Source of the DNA: Burkholderia lata
GTDB taxonomy: Bacteria; Pseudomonadota; Gammaproteobacteria; Burkholderiales; Burkholderiaceae
Assembly: GCF_902499335.1 (NCBI RefSeq)
Contig: NZ_CABVQK010000010.1
Span: 248,001-312,000 of the forward strand
Length of the DNA: 64,000 nt
Direction: 5' to 3'
The position numbers were made by a program, and so were the translations under genes. The notes beneath the pieces are model-generated. The model ran no database searches. It saw nothing but the letters and a program-made list of their open reading frames with translations, and was not told the DNA's origin. Below are positions 18,117-26,813 of the stretch, one piece after another. Every line of letters begins with the position of its first letter. Positions within the stretch are counted from its first letter, which is position 1.

Positions 18117-18862
18117 CTACGGCAGGCGAACTGCCGGCGGCGCCGCAGGCGGCGCACGACGCGCGCTTCGACTGTCTCGACGCGCCCGCACCGCGCGGCG
18201 TGGCGCGGCTACGCGCGTACCTCGTCGATCGCATTAAGCGTGTGGCGATCCGGCAGCTTCATCGCAGCACACATGGCGAGCGCTGGGTGTTGCGCATGTA
18301 CCTGATCGGCGAGGAAGCGACCGAGTGCGCGTTGCACGAGGACTGGACCGGACAGCCGCCGGACTGGCTTGCGCCGCGGATCGAACAGCATCTCGCGGAC
18401 GAGCGTCGCCACGCGGCTGCGTTTGCCGAGGCGCTGCGCGTACGGGGTGTCGCGCCATCGACCGCACCGAACGAACCCGACTGGCTGAGCCGTCGCAAGA
18501 TCATGCGATGGCGCCGGCTCGCGCAGCGCCATGCGCCGCATTTCTCGCAAGGCGTGCTCGTGCCGGCCTATGCGACGGGTCTGTGCGCGGAGCAGATGGC
18601 GATGCGCGTGCTTGCGCGCCACTGCGCGACGATCGGTGCCGCGCATCCGCTGTATCCGTTGCTCTCGCGCGTGCTCGCCGACGAGACGCGGCATGTCCGG
18701 CTCTGCTCGGACACGCTGCGCCGTCTCGTTGCGCCGTCCGAGACCACGCATCTCGCCGCGTTGCTGAACGAGATCCGTGCGATCGAAGCCGGTTTCGGCG
18801 TGACGGGCGCGCTGGCGATGGTTGCGGCCGGCTGGTTCCAGTCGCTTCGTCCGCGCGCATGA
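18113..18862 (+). CDS. Ferritin-like diiron protein, putative oxidase or hydroxylase
   Basis: A 249-residue helical protein. It has the paired carboxylate pattern of ferritin-like diiron enzymes: GEEATECALHEDW on one helix, ADERRH (ExxH) on the next, then CAEQMAMRVLARH and ADETRH (second ExxH). These would supply four Glu and two His ligands in a four-helix bundle. Diiron proteins of this shape hydroxylate, desaturate or N-oxygenate substrates, so together with the desaturase four genes on it suggests oxidative tailoring of a lipid. The ATG overlaps the previous stop and its own stop overlaps the next start, so expression is tightly coupled. The substrate is not deducible; MiaE-type tRNA hydroxylase is an alternative family but does not fit the operon. 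Confidence 0.78.
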   Translation: MTTAGELPAAPQAAHDARFDCLDAPAPRGVARLRAYLVDRIKRVAIRQLHRSTHGERWVLRMYLIGEEATECALHEDWTGQPPDWLAPRIEQHLADERRHAAAFAEALRVRGVAPSTAPNEPDWLSRRKIMRWRRLAQRHAPHFSQGVLVPAYATGLCAEQMAMRVLARHCATIGAAHPLYPLLSRVLADETRHVRLCSDTLRRLVAPSETTHLAALLNEIRAIEAGFGVTGALAMVAAGWFQSLRPRA

Positions 18863-20016
18863 TGCCGCGGATCGTCTATCTGGCGACGGCTGACGCGCGC
18901 GGCCACCTGATGCGCGCGCAACTGCTCGTGCACGCGCTGCGTGTGGCCGGCGCGCAGGTCGACGTGTGGACGACGTCCGACGCGGGGCAGGCATTCCTGG
19001 CTGCGTTCGATATCGACGCGGCCGTGCTGTCCCGTCACTACGCGGTGCAGTTCGACGAACGGCAGAACATGCTGCGCGACGCGACCGATCGCATTGTCGC
19101 GCACTACGTGTTCAGGCCGACGCGCATGCTGCGCGACATCGCGCGGCTGCGTGCGATCGTTCGCGATGCCGATCTCGTGATCAATGACTCGTTTCATCCG
19201 GCGCTGCTGTTCATGGGCGCGATGCCGGGCTGGCGGCACCGCGTCGTCCACGTGTATGGCGGTAGCCTGCGCCGTGCGTTGACCGCGAATTTCGATGCGC
19301 GGCTGCCACGCATGCTGGCGCGTGCTTTCGCGCGGATCGTGGACTGGCAGATCGATTCGGCGCGATGCTGCATCGAACACGATTTTGCGTACGACGCTGC
19401 CGACGAAGTCCGGCGATCGCGCACGCATTGCCGGCTGCCGACGCCGGTGCCGATCGTCGCTGAATTGCCGGCTTCGGAGCCGGCTGCCGCAGCTGTTTAT
19501 TTGAACCCGCACTTCCGCGATATCGCGCTCGCCGATGCGTTGTCGGCCGGCATGCGCGACGCGGGGCTCGCCACGCACCGTGTGGGCGAGGGCTACGCCG
19601 GGCACGACGGCTGGACCGGCGTCGACGCCGACTGGGCGACGCGCGCCGCCCATGCACCGCTGATCGTATCGGCACCCGGCATGGCCGCGCTGTCGATCGC
19701 ACGCGTGTACCGCCGCCCGATCCTGCTCGTGCAGTCCGATCAGCCCGAGCAGGCGAGCAACGCCGCGCGCGCCGCGCGGCTGCAACTCGTGCACCGCGTC
19801 GTCACGTGGCGCGGCGATGCGGCCGCGTTCCGGCGGGAAGTCGGGCAGGCCGCAGCCGAACTGATGTGCAATCCCGGCACGCATGCAGGCACGATCGCCG
19901 GCCGCGAGCATGCACGTTCACGCGTGGATGCATGGACGTCGCGCCTCCTCGCGCTGAGTCCGCGTGCGCAGGTGGCCGATACGAAGACGCGATGCGAGGC
20001 GCCGGCATCGCGATGA
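18859..20016 (+). CDS. GT-B type glycosyltransferase
   Basis: A 385-residue protein with two Rossmann-like halves. The N-terminus (RIVYLATADARGHLMRA) resembles the acceptor domain of UGT/MGT-type glycosyltransferases, including the conserved GH near residue 14. The C-terminal half contains HAPLIVSAPGMAALSIARV and RPILLVQSDQPEQASNA, matching the donor-binding loop of GT-B enzymes, where a glycine/serine motif and a later D/E-Q pair hold the nucleotide sugar. No transmembrane helix is seen. It overlaps both neighbours by 4 bp. UGT-type enzymes usually glycosylate small hydrophobic acceptors such as carotenoids, rhamnolipid precursors or sterols, so a lipid acceptor is likely here (inference). 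Confidence 0.73.
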   Translation: MMPRIVYLATADARGHLMRAQLLVHALRVAGAQVDVWTTSDAGQAFLAAFDIDAAVLSRHYAVQFDERQNMLRDATDRIVAHYVFRPTRMLRDIARLRAIVRDADLVINDSFHPALLFMGAMPGWRHRVVHVYGGSLRRALTANFDARLPRMLARAFARIVDWQIDSARCCIEHDFAYDAADEVRRSRTHCRLPTPVPIVAELPASEPAAAAVYLNPHFRDIALADALSAGMRDAGLATHRVGEGYAGHDGWTGVDADWATRAAHAPLIVSAPGMAALSIARVYRRPILLVQSDQPEQASNAARAARLQLVHRVVTWRGDAAAFRREVGQAAAELMCNPGTHAGTIAGREHARSRVDAWTSRLLALSPRAQVADTKTRCEAPASR

Positions 20017-20630
20017 ATTCGCTGTCGTTTCGAGATGATCGGCGGCCCGATATCCGGCAGATGCTGGCCGCGACGTTCGGCATGGCAGCCGGCCTCGCGA
20101 TCTTTTTTCTGCTGGAGCGCAGTGTCACGCCGCGCTACGTGTTTGCCACGGCGATCGACGCGCGGATTCCGTTCATCGCGTGGTCGTGGTTCGTCTATGT
20201 CGGCTTCTTTCCGTTCGTGATTGCGCTTGCCGCGTATGCGCGGCCGCCCGCGTTCGCCGCGTTCAAGGAGGCCGTGCTGATTGCGTTCGTGTTCGGTGTC
20301 GTGTGCTTCCTGCTGTTTCCGGAAGCCGTGCCGCGGCCCGACGTCGCGGAGATCGGCAACGCGTTCGTGCGCCACCGTCTCGCGCGCATGTGGCAGCTCG
20401 ATCTCGCGGCCAACGGTTTTCCGAGCCTGCATGTCGCGGTGACCTGCCTTGCCTGTCGGATGCTGGCGGACCGGCGGCGAATCGTGACGGTGGCGGTCGG
20501 CGTGCTGATCTGCGCGTCGACGCTGACGCTCAAGCAGCATACGGTGGCCGATGTGCTGGGGGGCGTGGCGCTCGCGATGGTCAGTGCGCTGTGGGTCGAG
20601 CGGCGTTCACTGCGCAGGGGGCTCGCGTGA
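20013..20630 (+). CDS. PAP2-family membrane phosphatase or head-group transferase
   Basis: A 205-residue membrane protein with five to six hydrophobic helices. Two PAP2 catalytic motifs are visible: FPSLHVAVT, the PSxxH-type motif 2, and KQHTVADVLGG, motif 3 with nucleophilic His and following Asp. The PSLHVA form of motif 2, rather than PSGH, is common in the branch that includes inositol-phosphorylceramide synthases and related lipid phosphotransferases. It may therefore dephosphorylate a lipid phosphate or exchange a head group at the outer face of the inner membrane. The start at 20013 overlaps the GT stop. Position between a GT and a desaturase supports lipid metabolism. Confidence 0.82.
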   Translation: MNSLSFRDDRRPDIRQMLAATFGMAAGLAIFFLLERSVTPRYVFATAIDARIPFIAWSWFVYVGFFPFVIALAAYARPPAFAAFKEAVLIAFVFGVVCFLLFPEAVPRPDVAEIGNAFVRHRLARMWQLDLAANGFPSLHVAVTCLACRMLADRRRIVTVAVGVLICASTLTLKQHTVADVLGGVALAMVSALWVERRSLRRGLA

Positions 20631-21574
20631 CGGATACCCATGTTCACCCTGCCGGGTCGAATGCGGAGCTTGCGCAGTTCGTGCCCGATCCCGCGTTGTT
20701 TCGCGTGAGCGCGTCGCGTGTCGGCGCGGCGCTGGCGGGCGACTGGCTGATGATCGCCGCTGCGTTCGTGGCTGCGATCGCGTTTGCGCATCCGCTCGCG
20801 TACGCGTTGGCCGCGATCGTGATCGCACGCAGCCAGCTTGCGCTCGCGGTCATGATGCACGAAGGCGCGCACGGGTTGCTGGCGCGGAACCGGCGTGTCA
20901 ACGACGCGCTGGGCCAACTGTTCGCGGCCGGCCCGTTGTGGCTGTCGCTGCGCACGTATCGTGCAGGCCATCTGAAGCACCATCGCGCACCGATGCAGTC
21001 GGACGATCCGGTCGCGCTGCTGTTCGGCGTGCACGACTATCCGGTAACACGCGGGCGGCTGATCGGCCGCCTGCTCGCGTACGCGTGCGGGATCGGCTAC
21101 GTGACGAGTGTCGTGAAGCTCGCCCGTGGCGAGTTTGCTCATGCGTTGCCGAAGGTCGGGAAGTCGCGCGCGTATGCCGCGTGGGAAATCGCGTCGATGC
21201 TGGCCGGTAACGGTGTGCTGTTCGGCGCGCTGGCATGGGCCGGACATCCGCTGCTGTACGTCACGTTGTGGATCGTGCCGTCCGTCACGCTGCTGCCGCT
21301 CGCCGGACAGGTGCGCGCGATCTTCGAGCATGCAGGGCTGCCGGCGTGTGCCGACCAGAGCCGCAACGCGCGCACGATCGTCCGGCGTTCGTGGCAGACG
21401 TTCCTGTTCGGCCCGCACGCGATTCATTTCCATATCGAACATCACCTGTTCGCGCGGATGCCGTCCCATAACCTGCCGGTCGTGCATCGGCAGCTCGCGC
21501 AGCGGCAGTTGCTGCCTGACGGCAATCTGTACGCGGGATACGGTGGCGTGCTGCGCGACGTCAGTGTGCGCTGA
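20627..21574 (+). CDS. Membrane fatty acid desaturase-type enzyme (three His boxes)
   Basis: A 315-residue integral membrane enzyme with the three histidine clusters of the diiron desaturase/hydroxylase superfamily: HEGAH at about residue 82, HLKHH at about 118, and HIEHH at about 268. Hydrophobic stretches at about 40-75 and 190-225 fit a four-helix topology with all His boxes cytosolic. The start is GTG at 20627, overlapping the PAP2 stop and preceded by CAGGGGG. The family includes acyl-lipid, sphingolipid and carotenoid desaturases or hydroxylases; spacing of the boxes suits an acyl-chain enzyme. It ends the operon; a terminator hairpin of the convergent tRNA unit follows about 110 bp downstream. 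Confidence 0.87.
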   Translation: MTDTHVHPAGSNAELAQFVPDPALFRVSASRVGAALAGDWLMIAAAFVAAIAFAHPLAYALAAIVIARSQLALAVMMHEGAHGLLARNRRVNDALGQLFAAGPLWLSLRTYRAGHLKHHRAPMQSDDPVALLFGVHDYPVTRGRLIGRLLAYACGIGYVTSVVKLARGEFAHALPKVGKSRAYAAWEIASMLAGNGVLFGALAWAGHPLLYVTLWIVPSVTLLPLAGQVRAIFEHAGLPACADQSRNARTIVRRSWQTFLFGPHAIHFHIEHHLFARMPSHNLPVVHRQLAQRQLLPDGNLYAGYGGVLRDVSVR

Positions 21575-21686
21575 CGCACGGGCGGGGCGTTGCGTGCCCC
21601 GTCCGGTAGCGGAGTCGGGAGGGTTCGGCTGAATGTGTGGCAGGCATCACCGGGATGCCGCGCATCGACACGGATGCGGCAGACGC

Positions 21687-21712
21687 AAAAAAGCCTCCGC
21701 TTGGGAGGCTTT
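21687..21712 (-). terminator. Rho-independent terminator of the tRNA-Lys unit
   Basis: On the minus strand, AGCCTCC and GGAGGCT form a 7-bp stem with a 5-nt loop, followed by a run of six T. It starts 23 bp after the tRNA CCA end. The opposite strand also has a short T-run, so it may stop readthrough from the desaturase operon. Confidence 0.9.
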
Positions 21713-21734
21713 AATTTGCACTATCAAAGATAGT

Positions 21735-21811
21735 TGGTAGGGTGGGAGGGACTCGAACCCTCGACTCTCTGATTAAAAGTCAGATACTCTAACCAACTGA
21801 GTTACCACCCC
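21735..21811 (-). tRNA. tRNA-Lys (anticodon UUU), CCA encoded
   Basis: Read on the minus strand the 77-nt sequence folds as a complete cloverleaf: acceptor GGGGTGG with CCACCCT, D stem ACTC/GAGT, anticodon stem TCTGA/TCAGA around loop CTTTTAA (anticodon TTT), T arm GAGGG/CCCTC with TTCGAGT, discriminator A and genomic CCA. The terminal 1-72 pair is G-U instead of the usual G-C. It has its own promoter and terminator and sits between the lipid operon and the Tol-Pal operon. Confidence 0.96.
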
Positions 21812-21874
21812 ACGTTCTTGAAACCTGTTGGTTCGTTGCTTCAACAACTTGGAGAACGACCCAAAGAGCAAAAG

Positions 21875-21903
21875 ATTATAGCGACGGATTGTCAGGCTGT
21901 CAA
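21875..21903 (-). promoter_or_regulatory. Consensus sigma70 promoter for tRNA-Lys
   Basis: On the minus strand, TTGACA (21903-21898) and TATAAT (21880-21875) are separated by exactly 17 bp. The predicted start lies near 21867, giving a 5' leader of about 55 nt before the tRNA. Both hexamers are perfect. Confidence 0.93.
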
Positions 21904-21919
21904 CAACCCGCCGCGATAA

Positions 21920-22669
21920 TTATTTGATCGTCTCGAGCTTGCCCTGCGCGGTCTGCGCAGCGTTCGACCCGCCGTACTGCGACACGACCTGTTCGAACGT
22001 CTTCTTCGCGGCCGCCTTCTGGCCTTGTTCGAGCTGGTTCGTGCCGATTGCCACGAGGGCGTCGGCTGCGCGCGGGTGCTGCGGGAACTTGCTGACGATC
22101 CCTTGCCACGTTGCAGTCGAACCGCGGTAGTCGCGAAGCGCGTATTGCGCATTGCCGTACCAGTACTGCGCGGTCGGCTGGTAGGGGCTCTGCGGATACT
22201 TCGCGATGAACGCGCGGAACGAAGCTGCCGCCGCCTTGAAGTTGCCGTTGCGGAACTGCTGCTGCGCCGCACTGAGCGCATCCGTTTCACCCGGCTGCAC
22301 GGTGCCTTCGACACCATCGATCGTCGCCTGCTGCGGCTCGAACTTCTTGAGCCGCGTGTCGAGATCCTGGTAGTACTCCTTCTGCTGCCGCTCGAGCGTC
22401 GTCAGCCGGTTCGTCAGATCCTCGTTCTCGCCGCGCAGCGTCGCGACCTGCTGATTCAGCTGGTCGAGACGGCCGGATTGATCGAGGATCGTACGCTGGG
22501 CGGCGGACAACTGGCTCGCCAGGTTGTCGGTCTTGCTGCGCAGATCGAGCACGGCGCGGCGCGCTTCGTTGTCGTCGAACACGCCGGCGTGCGCCGGCGC
22601 GGCCGACCACGCCGCGCCGGCGACGCAGAATGCTGCGGCAACGCGCAGCAGGGATACACGGTGCGTCAT
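21920..22669 (-). CDS. cpoB: Tol-Pal system protein CpoB (YbgF)
   Basis: A 249-residue periplasmic protein. A signal peptide ends about residue 28 (SAAPAHA). Residues about 35-110 form a coiled coil with regular heptads (LRSKTDNLASQLSAAQRTI), matching the YbgF trimerisation domain, and residues 125-249 are TPR repeats (AAQQQFRNGNFKAAAASF, YWYGNAQYALRDY). CpoB links PBP1B-dependent peptidoglycan synthesis to Tol-driven outer-membrane constriction during division. It is the last gene of the Tol-Pal operon, 19 bp after pal. Length and order are typical. Confidence 0.95.
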   Translation of the reverse strand: MTHRVSLLRVAAAFCVAGAAWSAAPAHAGVFDDNEARRAVLDLRSKTDNLASQLSAAQRTILDQSGRLDQLNQQVATLRGENEDLTNRLTTLERQQKEYYQDLDTRLKKFEPQQATIDGVEGTVQPGETDALSAAQQQFRNGNFKAAAASFRAFIAKYPQSPYQPTAQYWYGNAQYALRDYRGSTATWQGIVSKFPQHPRAADALVAIGTNQLEQGQKAAAKKTFEQVVSQYGGSNAAQTAQGKLETIK

Positions 22670-22688
22670 ACGGCGATTCTTCCGTTAC

Positions 22689-23201
22689 TTACTGTTGGTA
22701 GACGAGGTCGGCGCGACGGTTCTGCGCCCACGATGCTTCGTCGTGACCCGCTGCCTGCGGCTTTTCCTTGCCGAGGCTCACGGCTTCCATTTGCGAATCG
22801 TTCACGCCGAGCAGTGCCATCGCACGACGGACGGCTTCCGCACGCTTCTGGCCCAGCGCGAGGTTGTACTCGCTCGTGCCGCGTTCGTCGGTGTTGCCCT
22901 GGATCAGCACGTGGCGCTGCGGGTGGCTCTTCAGGTACTGAGCGTGCTGCTGCATCAGCGGCTGGTACTCGTCCTTCACCGAATAGCTGTCGAAGTCGAA
23001 GTAGATGCTGCGCTTCGCGAGCGGGCTGTTCGGGTCGTTCAGCGGATCGACGTTCACCTGAGCGACGTTGTCGGCGCTCGGTTGCGTGCTGACTGCACCC
23101 GCGTTGTTTGCCTTGTCGTCGAGCTTCACGCCCGACTTGCACGCTGCGAGCGCGCTGATCATCATCACGGCCAGGGCCAGACGAGCTTTATTCGACATCA
23201 T
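22689..23201 (-). CDS. pal: Peptidoglycan-associated lipoprotein Pal
   Basis: A 170-residue lipoprotein. The start at 23201 is chosen for AAGGAG seven bases upstream; it gives a short signal peptide with lipobox LAAC and the lipidated Cys about residue 21. The C-terminal two thirds is an OmpA-like domain with the meso-diaminopimelate-binding NTDERG motif and the later NRRADLVY segment. Pal anchors the outer membrane to peptidoglycan and is pulled by TolB. It lies 17 bp downstream of tolB and 19 bp upstream of cpoB. Confidence 0.96.
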   Translation of the reverse strand: MMSNKARLALAVMMISALAACKSGVKLDDKANNAGAVSTQPSADNVAQVNVDPLNDPNSPLAKRSIYFDFDSYSVKDEYQPLMQQHAQYLKSHPQRHVLIQGNTDERGTSEYNLALGQKRAEAVRRAMALLGVNDSQMEAVSLGKEKPQAAGHDEASWAQNRRADLVYQQ

Positions 23202-23218
23202 GGTTACTCTCCTTGTGG

Positions 23219-24514
23219 TCATTGCATGAAGGGCCCCCACGACGGCTCACGAACGGAGCCGCCCTGGACGGACAGGATTTGCGGCGGCGCGCTGCCGTCG
23301 GAGGGCACTGCTGCCAGAACATTGCGACCACCCGACTGGGTAGCGTACAGAAGGTACTGGCCGTTTGCCGCGAAGCTCGGCGATTCGTCGCGATTCGTAT
23401 TCGTGATGGCGTTCGCCGCGCCCGATTGCAGATCCTGAACGTACAGCTTGAAGCCCCCGCCCGTGCGGGAGATGTAAGCGAGCAGCTTGCCGTCCGGGCT
23501 GATACGCGGACTCGTGTTGTAGCTGCCGGTGAAGGTCACGCGTTGCGCCGCGCCGGCGCTTTCGCCCTGCGCGGGCATCCGGTAGATCTGCGGCGCGCCG
23601 CCGCGATCGCTCGTGAAGTAGATCCAGCGGCCGTCCGGCGAGTAGAACGGCTCGGTGTCGATCGAGCTGCTCTGCGTGAGACGGCGCAGGCCGCCGCCGG
23701 TCGAGTTGACCGTATAGATTTGCGTATTGCCCGACAGCGACAGCGCGACGGCGAGCGTGTTGCTGTCCGGCGACCATGCCGGTGCGCTGTTGTTGCCCTT
23801 CTGGTCGGAGACGATGTAGCGGCGGCCGGTGGGCAGGTCGTGGATGTAGACGATCGGCTTCTTGCGCTCGAACGACACGTACGCGACCTTCGTGCCGCTC
23901 GGCGACCAGGACGGCGAGATGATCGGCTCGGTGCTCGACAGCGCGATGCGCGCGTTCTGGCCGTCCGAATCAGAGATCTGCAGCTGGTAGCGGTTACCGG
24001 TCTTGATCACGTACGACAGGCGCGTGGCGAACACGCCGCGCACGCCGAGCAGCTTCTGGTAGATGTAGTCGGCGATCTTGTGGCCGGCCGTGCGCAGCGT
24101 GGTGTCGGTGGCCGTCAGCGACAGGCCGCCGAGGCTTTGCTGCTTCACGGTGTCGTACAGGATGAAGTTGACCTTGTACTGGCCGTTCGCCTCGCGGTTC
24201 ACGCTGCCGGCGACGAACGCATTGGCGCCCTTGGCCTTCCATGCGCCGAGATCGACCGATGCGGACTCCGGCACGGGCGTGCTGCCTGCGTCGATGTTGG
24301 TGAATTTGCCACTGCGGGCGAGGTCGGCGCGGACGATCGACGTGACCTGCTGCGGCAGGTTCGCCTCGTTCGCGAAATTCGCGGTGGCGATGGGGAACTG
24401 GGTCGACCCGACACCGGTGATCAGCACGTTGACCTGGGCGTTAGCGGCGCTGCCCGCCGTAATCAGACACGAGGCCACGAGTGCCCTGAAACCTAGCTTT
24501 GTCATCAAACTCAT
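23219..24514 (-). CDS. tolB: Tol-Pal translocation protein TolB
   Basis: A 431-residue periplasmic protein. The start at 24514 gives a conventional signal peptide ending ANA about residue 26 with a GGGAAG upstream; the frame extends 66 codons further but that part is low-quality sequence for a leader. The N-terminal alpha/beta domain (about 30-165) is followed by a beta-propeller with repeated SPDG-type blades ([32 protein letters not shown]). TolB binds Pal and, through its N-terminus, TolA. The length fits the family. Confidence 0.96.
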   Translation of the reverse strand: MSLMTKLGFRALVASCLITAGSAANAQVNVLITGVGSTQFPIATANFANEANLPQQVTSIVRADLARSGKFTNIDAGSTPVPESASVDLGAWKAKGANAFVAGSVNREANGQYKVNFILYDTVKQQSLGGLSLTATDTTLRTAGHKIADYIYQKLLGVRGVFATRLSYVIKTGNRYQLQISDSDGQNARIALSSTEPIISPSWSPSGTKVAYVSFERKKPIVYIHDLPTGRRYIVSDQKGNNSAPAWSPDSNTLAVALSLSGNTQIYTVNSTGGGLRRLTQSSSIDTEPFYSPDGRWIYFTSDRGGAPQIYRMPAQGESAGAAQRVTFTGSYNTSPRISPDGKLLAYISRTGGGFKLYVQDLQSGAANAITNTNRDESPSFAANGQYLLYATQSGGRNVLAAVPSDGSAPPQILSVQGGSVREPSWGPFMQ

Positions 24515-24623
24515 GCTTGTTGCTTCCCGTATGACTTGGATCGCTGCGCAACGGCAGAGACAGTAAAAATACCCGATTCGTTCCCGTCCGACAGCGACGC
24601 CCGGAGTGTAAGCGCATTTCCTT

Positions 24624-25679
24624 TCACTCCGCTGCCTTGAAGGTAATCGTAATGTCCGACGGGGTACGACCGTTAGAATCGGGCGGCAACGGGACCGATG
24701 CGTGGATCGCATTGACCACGGCTTGATCCCACCCCGAATTCCCGCTGGAACGGGAAACCGATGCGCTCAATACGTCACCGGACGGCGTGCACCGAATCTT
24801 GACGACGGTGGTCAGGCCTGCTCGCTCACCGCCCCAAACGATGTTCGGTTTGACGCGGCGGCGCACCTTGTCGGCATAGCCGGGCGTAGCGGCATTGCCG
24901 CCTGAGCCCGTGCCGGTGCCACTTTTCGCGAGGCCCTCGCCGCCGCCTTCACCGGCGCCGGACTGGCCCTGCATCTGCGCGAGGCGCGCGCTGCGCTCGC
25001 GGTCGAGCTTCGCGTTCGCCGCCGCGTTGGCCTTCGCGCGCGCCGTGGCTTCGGCCTTCGCCTTGGCCTGGGCTTCCGCCTTTGCCTTCGCGGCCGCGTC
25101 GGCCTTCGCCTTCGCCGCCTGCTGCGCTTCGAGCTGCGCCTGCTTTTGCTGCTGGAGTTTCTGCTGTTCGAGCTTCTGCTGCTCGGCGAGCTGCTGTTGC
25201 TTGAGCTTGTCGGCCTGCTTCTGCTTGTCGCGTTCCGCGGCCTTCTGCGCGGCGAGCGCGGCAGCCTGCTGCGCCGCGAGCTGCGCGCGCCGGGTTTCCT
25301 CTTCCTGCTGGGCCTTCAGTTGCTGCGCGCGGCGCTGCTGCTCGAGCAGCGCTTCACGCGCGGCCGCTTCCTGCTGCCGCTTCTTCTGCTGCAGCGCGAT
25401 GTCGGCCTGCTCGTCGCGCACCGGGGGAGCGGGCGGCGCGACCTTCACGGGCGGTGCGGGTGTCACGACGGGCCGCGGCGCGGGGACATCGGGCACCTCG
25501 GTCCACAACTCGGCTTCGGCGCCGGCCGGCGTGCTGTTCTGCCACTGCACGCCGTGATAGAGGAACAGCGCGAGCAGCACGTGCATCAGCGCGGCGAGCG
25601 CGAATGCACGCCAGGTGCCGCGCTCGCGGGGAGGCCGAGGCGGGTAGGCGGAGCTGCGCGAGGATTGCTGCCGGGTCAT
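24624..25679 (-). CDS. tolA: Cell envelope integrity protein TolA
   Basis: A 351-residue inner-membrane protein with one N-terminal anchor helix (about residues 22-41, [17 protein letters not shown]). A long helical stretch rich in Ala, Lys and Gln (about 90-240) spans the periplasm, a Gly-rich hinge ([19 protein letters not shown]) follows, and the C-terminus is TonB-like ([13 protein letters not shown] to the end). TolA converts proton-motive force from TolQR into pulling on TolB-Pal. It overlaps tolR by 4 bp. The low-complexity middle gives long misleading open frames on the other strand. Confidence 0.95.
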   Translation of the reverse strand: MTRQQSSRSSAYPPRPPRERGTWRAFALAALMHVLLALFLYHGVQWQNSTPAGAEAELWTEVPDVPAPRPVVTPAPPVKVAPPAPPVRDEQADIALQQKKRQQEAAAREALLEQQRRAQQLKAQQEEETRRAQLAAQQAAALAAQKAAERDKQKQADKLKQQQLAEQQKLEQQKLQQQKQAQLEAQQAAKAKADAAAKAKAEAQAKAKAEATARAKANAAANAKLDRERSARLAQMQGQSGAGEGGGEGLAKSGTGTGSGGNAATPGYADKVRRRVKPNIVWGGERAGLTTVVKIRCTPSGDVLSASVSRSSGNSGWDQAVVNAIHASVPLPPDSNGRTPSDITITFKAAE

Positions 25680-26125
25680 TGCGATTTGACGAGGAGGCCG
25701 ACGCGCTTGACGCCGCGCGCCTTCAGATCGGACATCACGGTCATGACCGCATCGTACTGCACGGTCTTGTCGGCCGCGATCACGACCGGCTGGTCGGGAT
25801 GGTCAGCCTGCCGGGCGACGATGAAGCTGTCGAGCTCGGCCTTCGTCATCGTGTCTTCCTGGGTCGCGCCCGAGTCGCCCTTGTACTTGACGCTCATCGT
25901 GCGGTCGGCCTTGATGTTGACGACGACGGGCGGCGTCTGCTCCTGCGGCGCGGCGTTGCCGACGGTCGGCAGGTTGATGATCGACGGGGCGACGAGCGGT
26001 GCGGTGACCATGAAGATCACGAGCAGCACCAGCATCACGTCGATGTACGGCACGACGTTGATGTCGGCCATTGCACGGCGCGAGCGGCCGCCGCGCATGC
26101 TGGATCGGATGGGACTTCCTGCCAT
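25676..26125 (-). CDS. tolR: Biopolymer transport protein TolR
   Basis: A 149-residue ExbD/TolR protein. A single helix near residues 27-48 (VVPYIDVMLVLLVIFMV) contains the proton-conducting Asp in PYIDVML. The periplasmic domain follows to residue 149. It pairs with TolQ to form the stator that energises TolA. It lies 10 bp after tolQ and overlaps tolA by 4 bp. Confidence 0.95.
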   Translation of the reverse strand: MAGSPIRSSMRGGRSRRAMADINVVPYIDVMLVLLVIFMVTAPLVAPSIINLPTVGNAAPQEQTPPVVVNIKADRTMSVKYKGDSGATQEDTMTKAELDSFIVARQADHPDQPVVIAADKTVQYDAVMTVMSDLKARGVKRVGLLVKSQ

Positions 26126-26135
26126 GGCGCGCTCC

Positions 26136-26813
26136 TTACTGGGCCTGACGCTGCAGGATGTTCGAGAACTCTTCGATGAAGGTCTCGAAGCGGATCGCGA
26201 GGCGGTCGATGTCGTGCGCGTAGCGGTTGTACGCGACCACCGCCGGAATCGCGGCGAACAGGCCGATCGCAGTGGCGACGAGCGCCTCGGCGATGCCCGG
26301 CGCGACGTTCGCGAGCGTGGCCTGCTGCACGTTCGCGAGGCCGCGGAACGAGTTCATGATCCCCCAGACCGTGCCGAACAGACCGATGTACGGGCTGACC
26401 GAGCCGACCGATGCGAGGAACGCGAGGTTCGCTTCGAGCACGTCCATTTCACGCTGGAACGACGCGCGCATCGCGCGGCGTGCACCGTCGAGCACGAGGC
26501 CCGGATCGCTGATGCGCTTTTCCTTCGCCTTCAGGAATTCGCGCATGCCCGATTCGAAGATCCGCTCGAGTGCGCCGATCGTGTGGCGGTTGTTGGCCGC
26601 GCTCTGGTACAGCGCCTGCAGGTCGCCGCCCGACCAGAAATCCTTCTCGAAGCGTTCGGTCTGCGCGCGTGCGCGGCGGATCGCGAACCACTTGCGGAAG
26701 ATGAAGGTCCACGACATCAGCGACAGCAGCAGCAGCAGCCCCATCACGGCCTGGGCCAGCACGCTCGCGTTGAGGACGAGGGAAATGATCGACAGGTCTT
26801 GAGAAGTGTTCAT
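26136..26813 (-). CDS. tolQ: Biopolymer transport protein TolQ
   Basis: A 225-residue ExbB/TolQ/MotA-family protein with three helices: one near residues 15-37, and a pair at about 130-160 and 170-195. The signature VGSVSPYIGLFGTVWGIM and PGIAEALVATAIGLFAAIPAV forms the proton channel with TolR. It is the first tol gene after ybgC, with a 130-bp gap that may hold an internal promoter; no strong Shine-Dalgarno is seen at this start. Confidence 0.95.
   Translation of the reverse strand: MNTSQDLSIISLVLNASVLAQAVMGLLLLLSLMSWTFIFRKWFAIRRARAQTERFEKDFWSGGDLQALYQSAANNRHTIGALERIFESGMREFLKAKEKRISDPGLVLDGARRAMRASFQREMDVLEANLAFLASVGSVSPYIGLFGTVWGIMNSFRGLANVQQATLANVAPGIAEALVATAIGLFAAIPAVVAYNRYAHDIDRLAIRFETFIEEFSNILQRQAQ

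Noticed and set aside
24895-25557. Cys/Ser/Ala-rich plus-strand frame opposite tolA
   Set aside because: It is the antisense of TolA's Ala/Lys/Gln-rich coiled coil.
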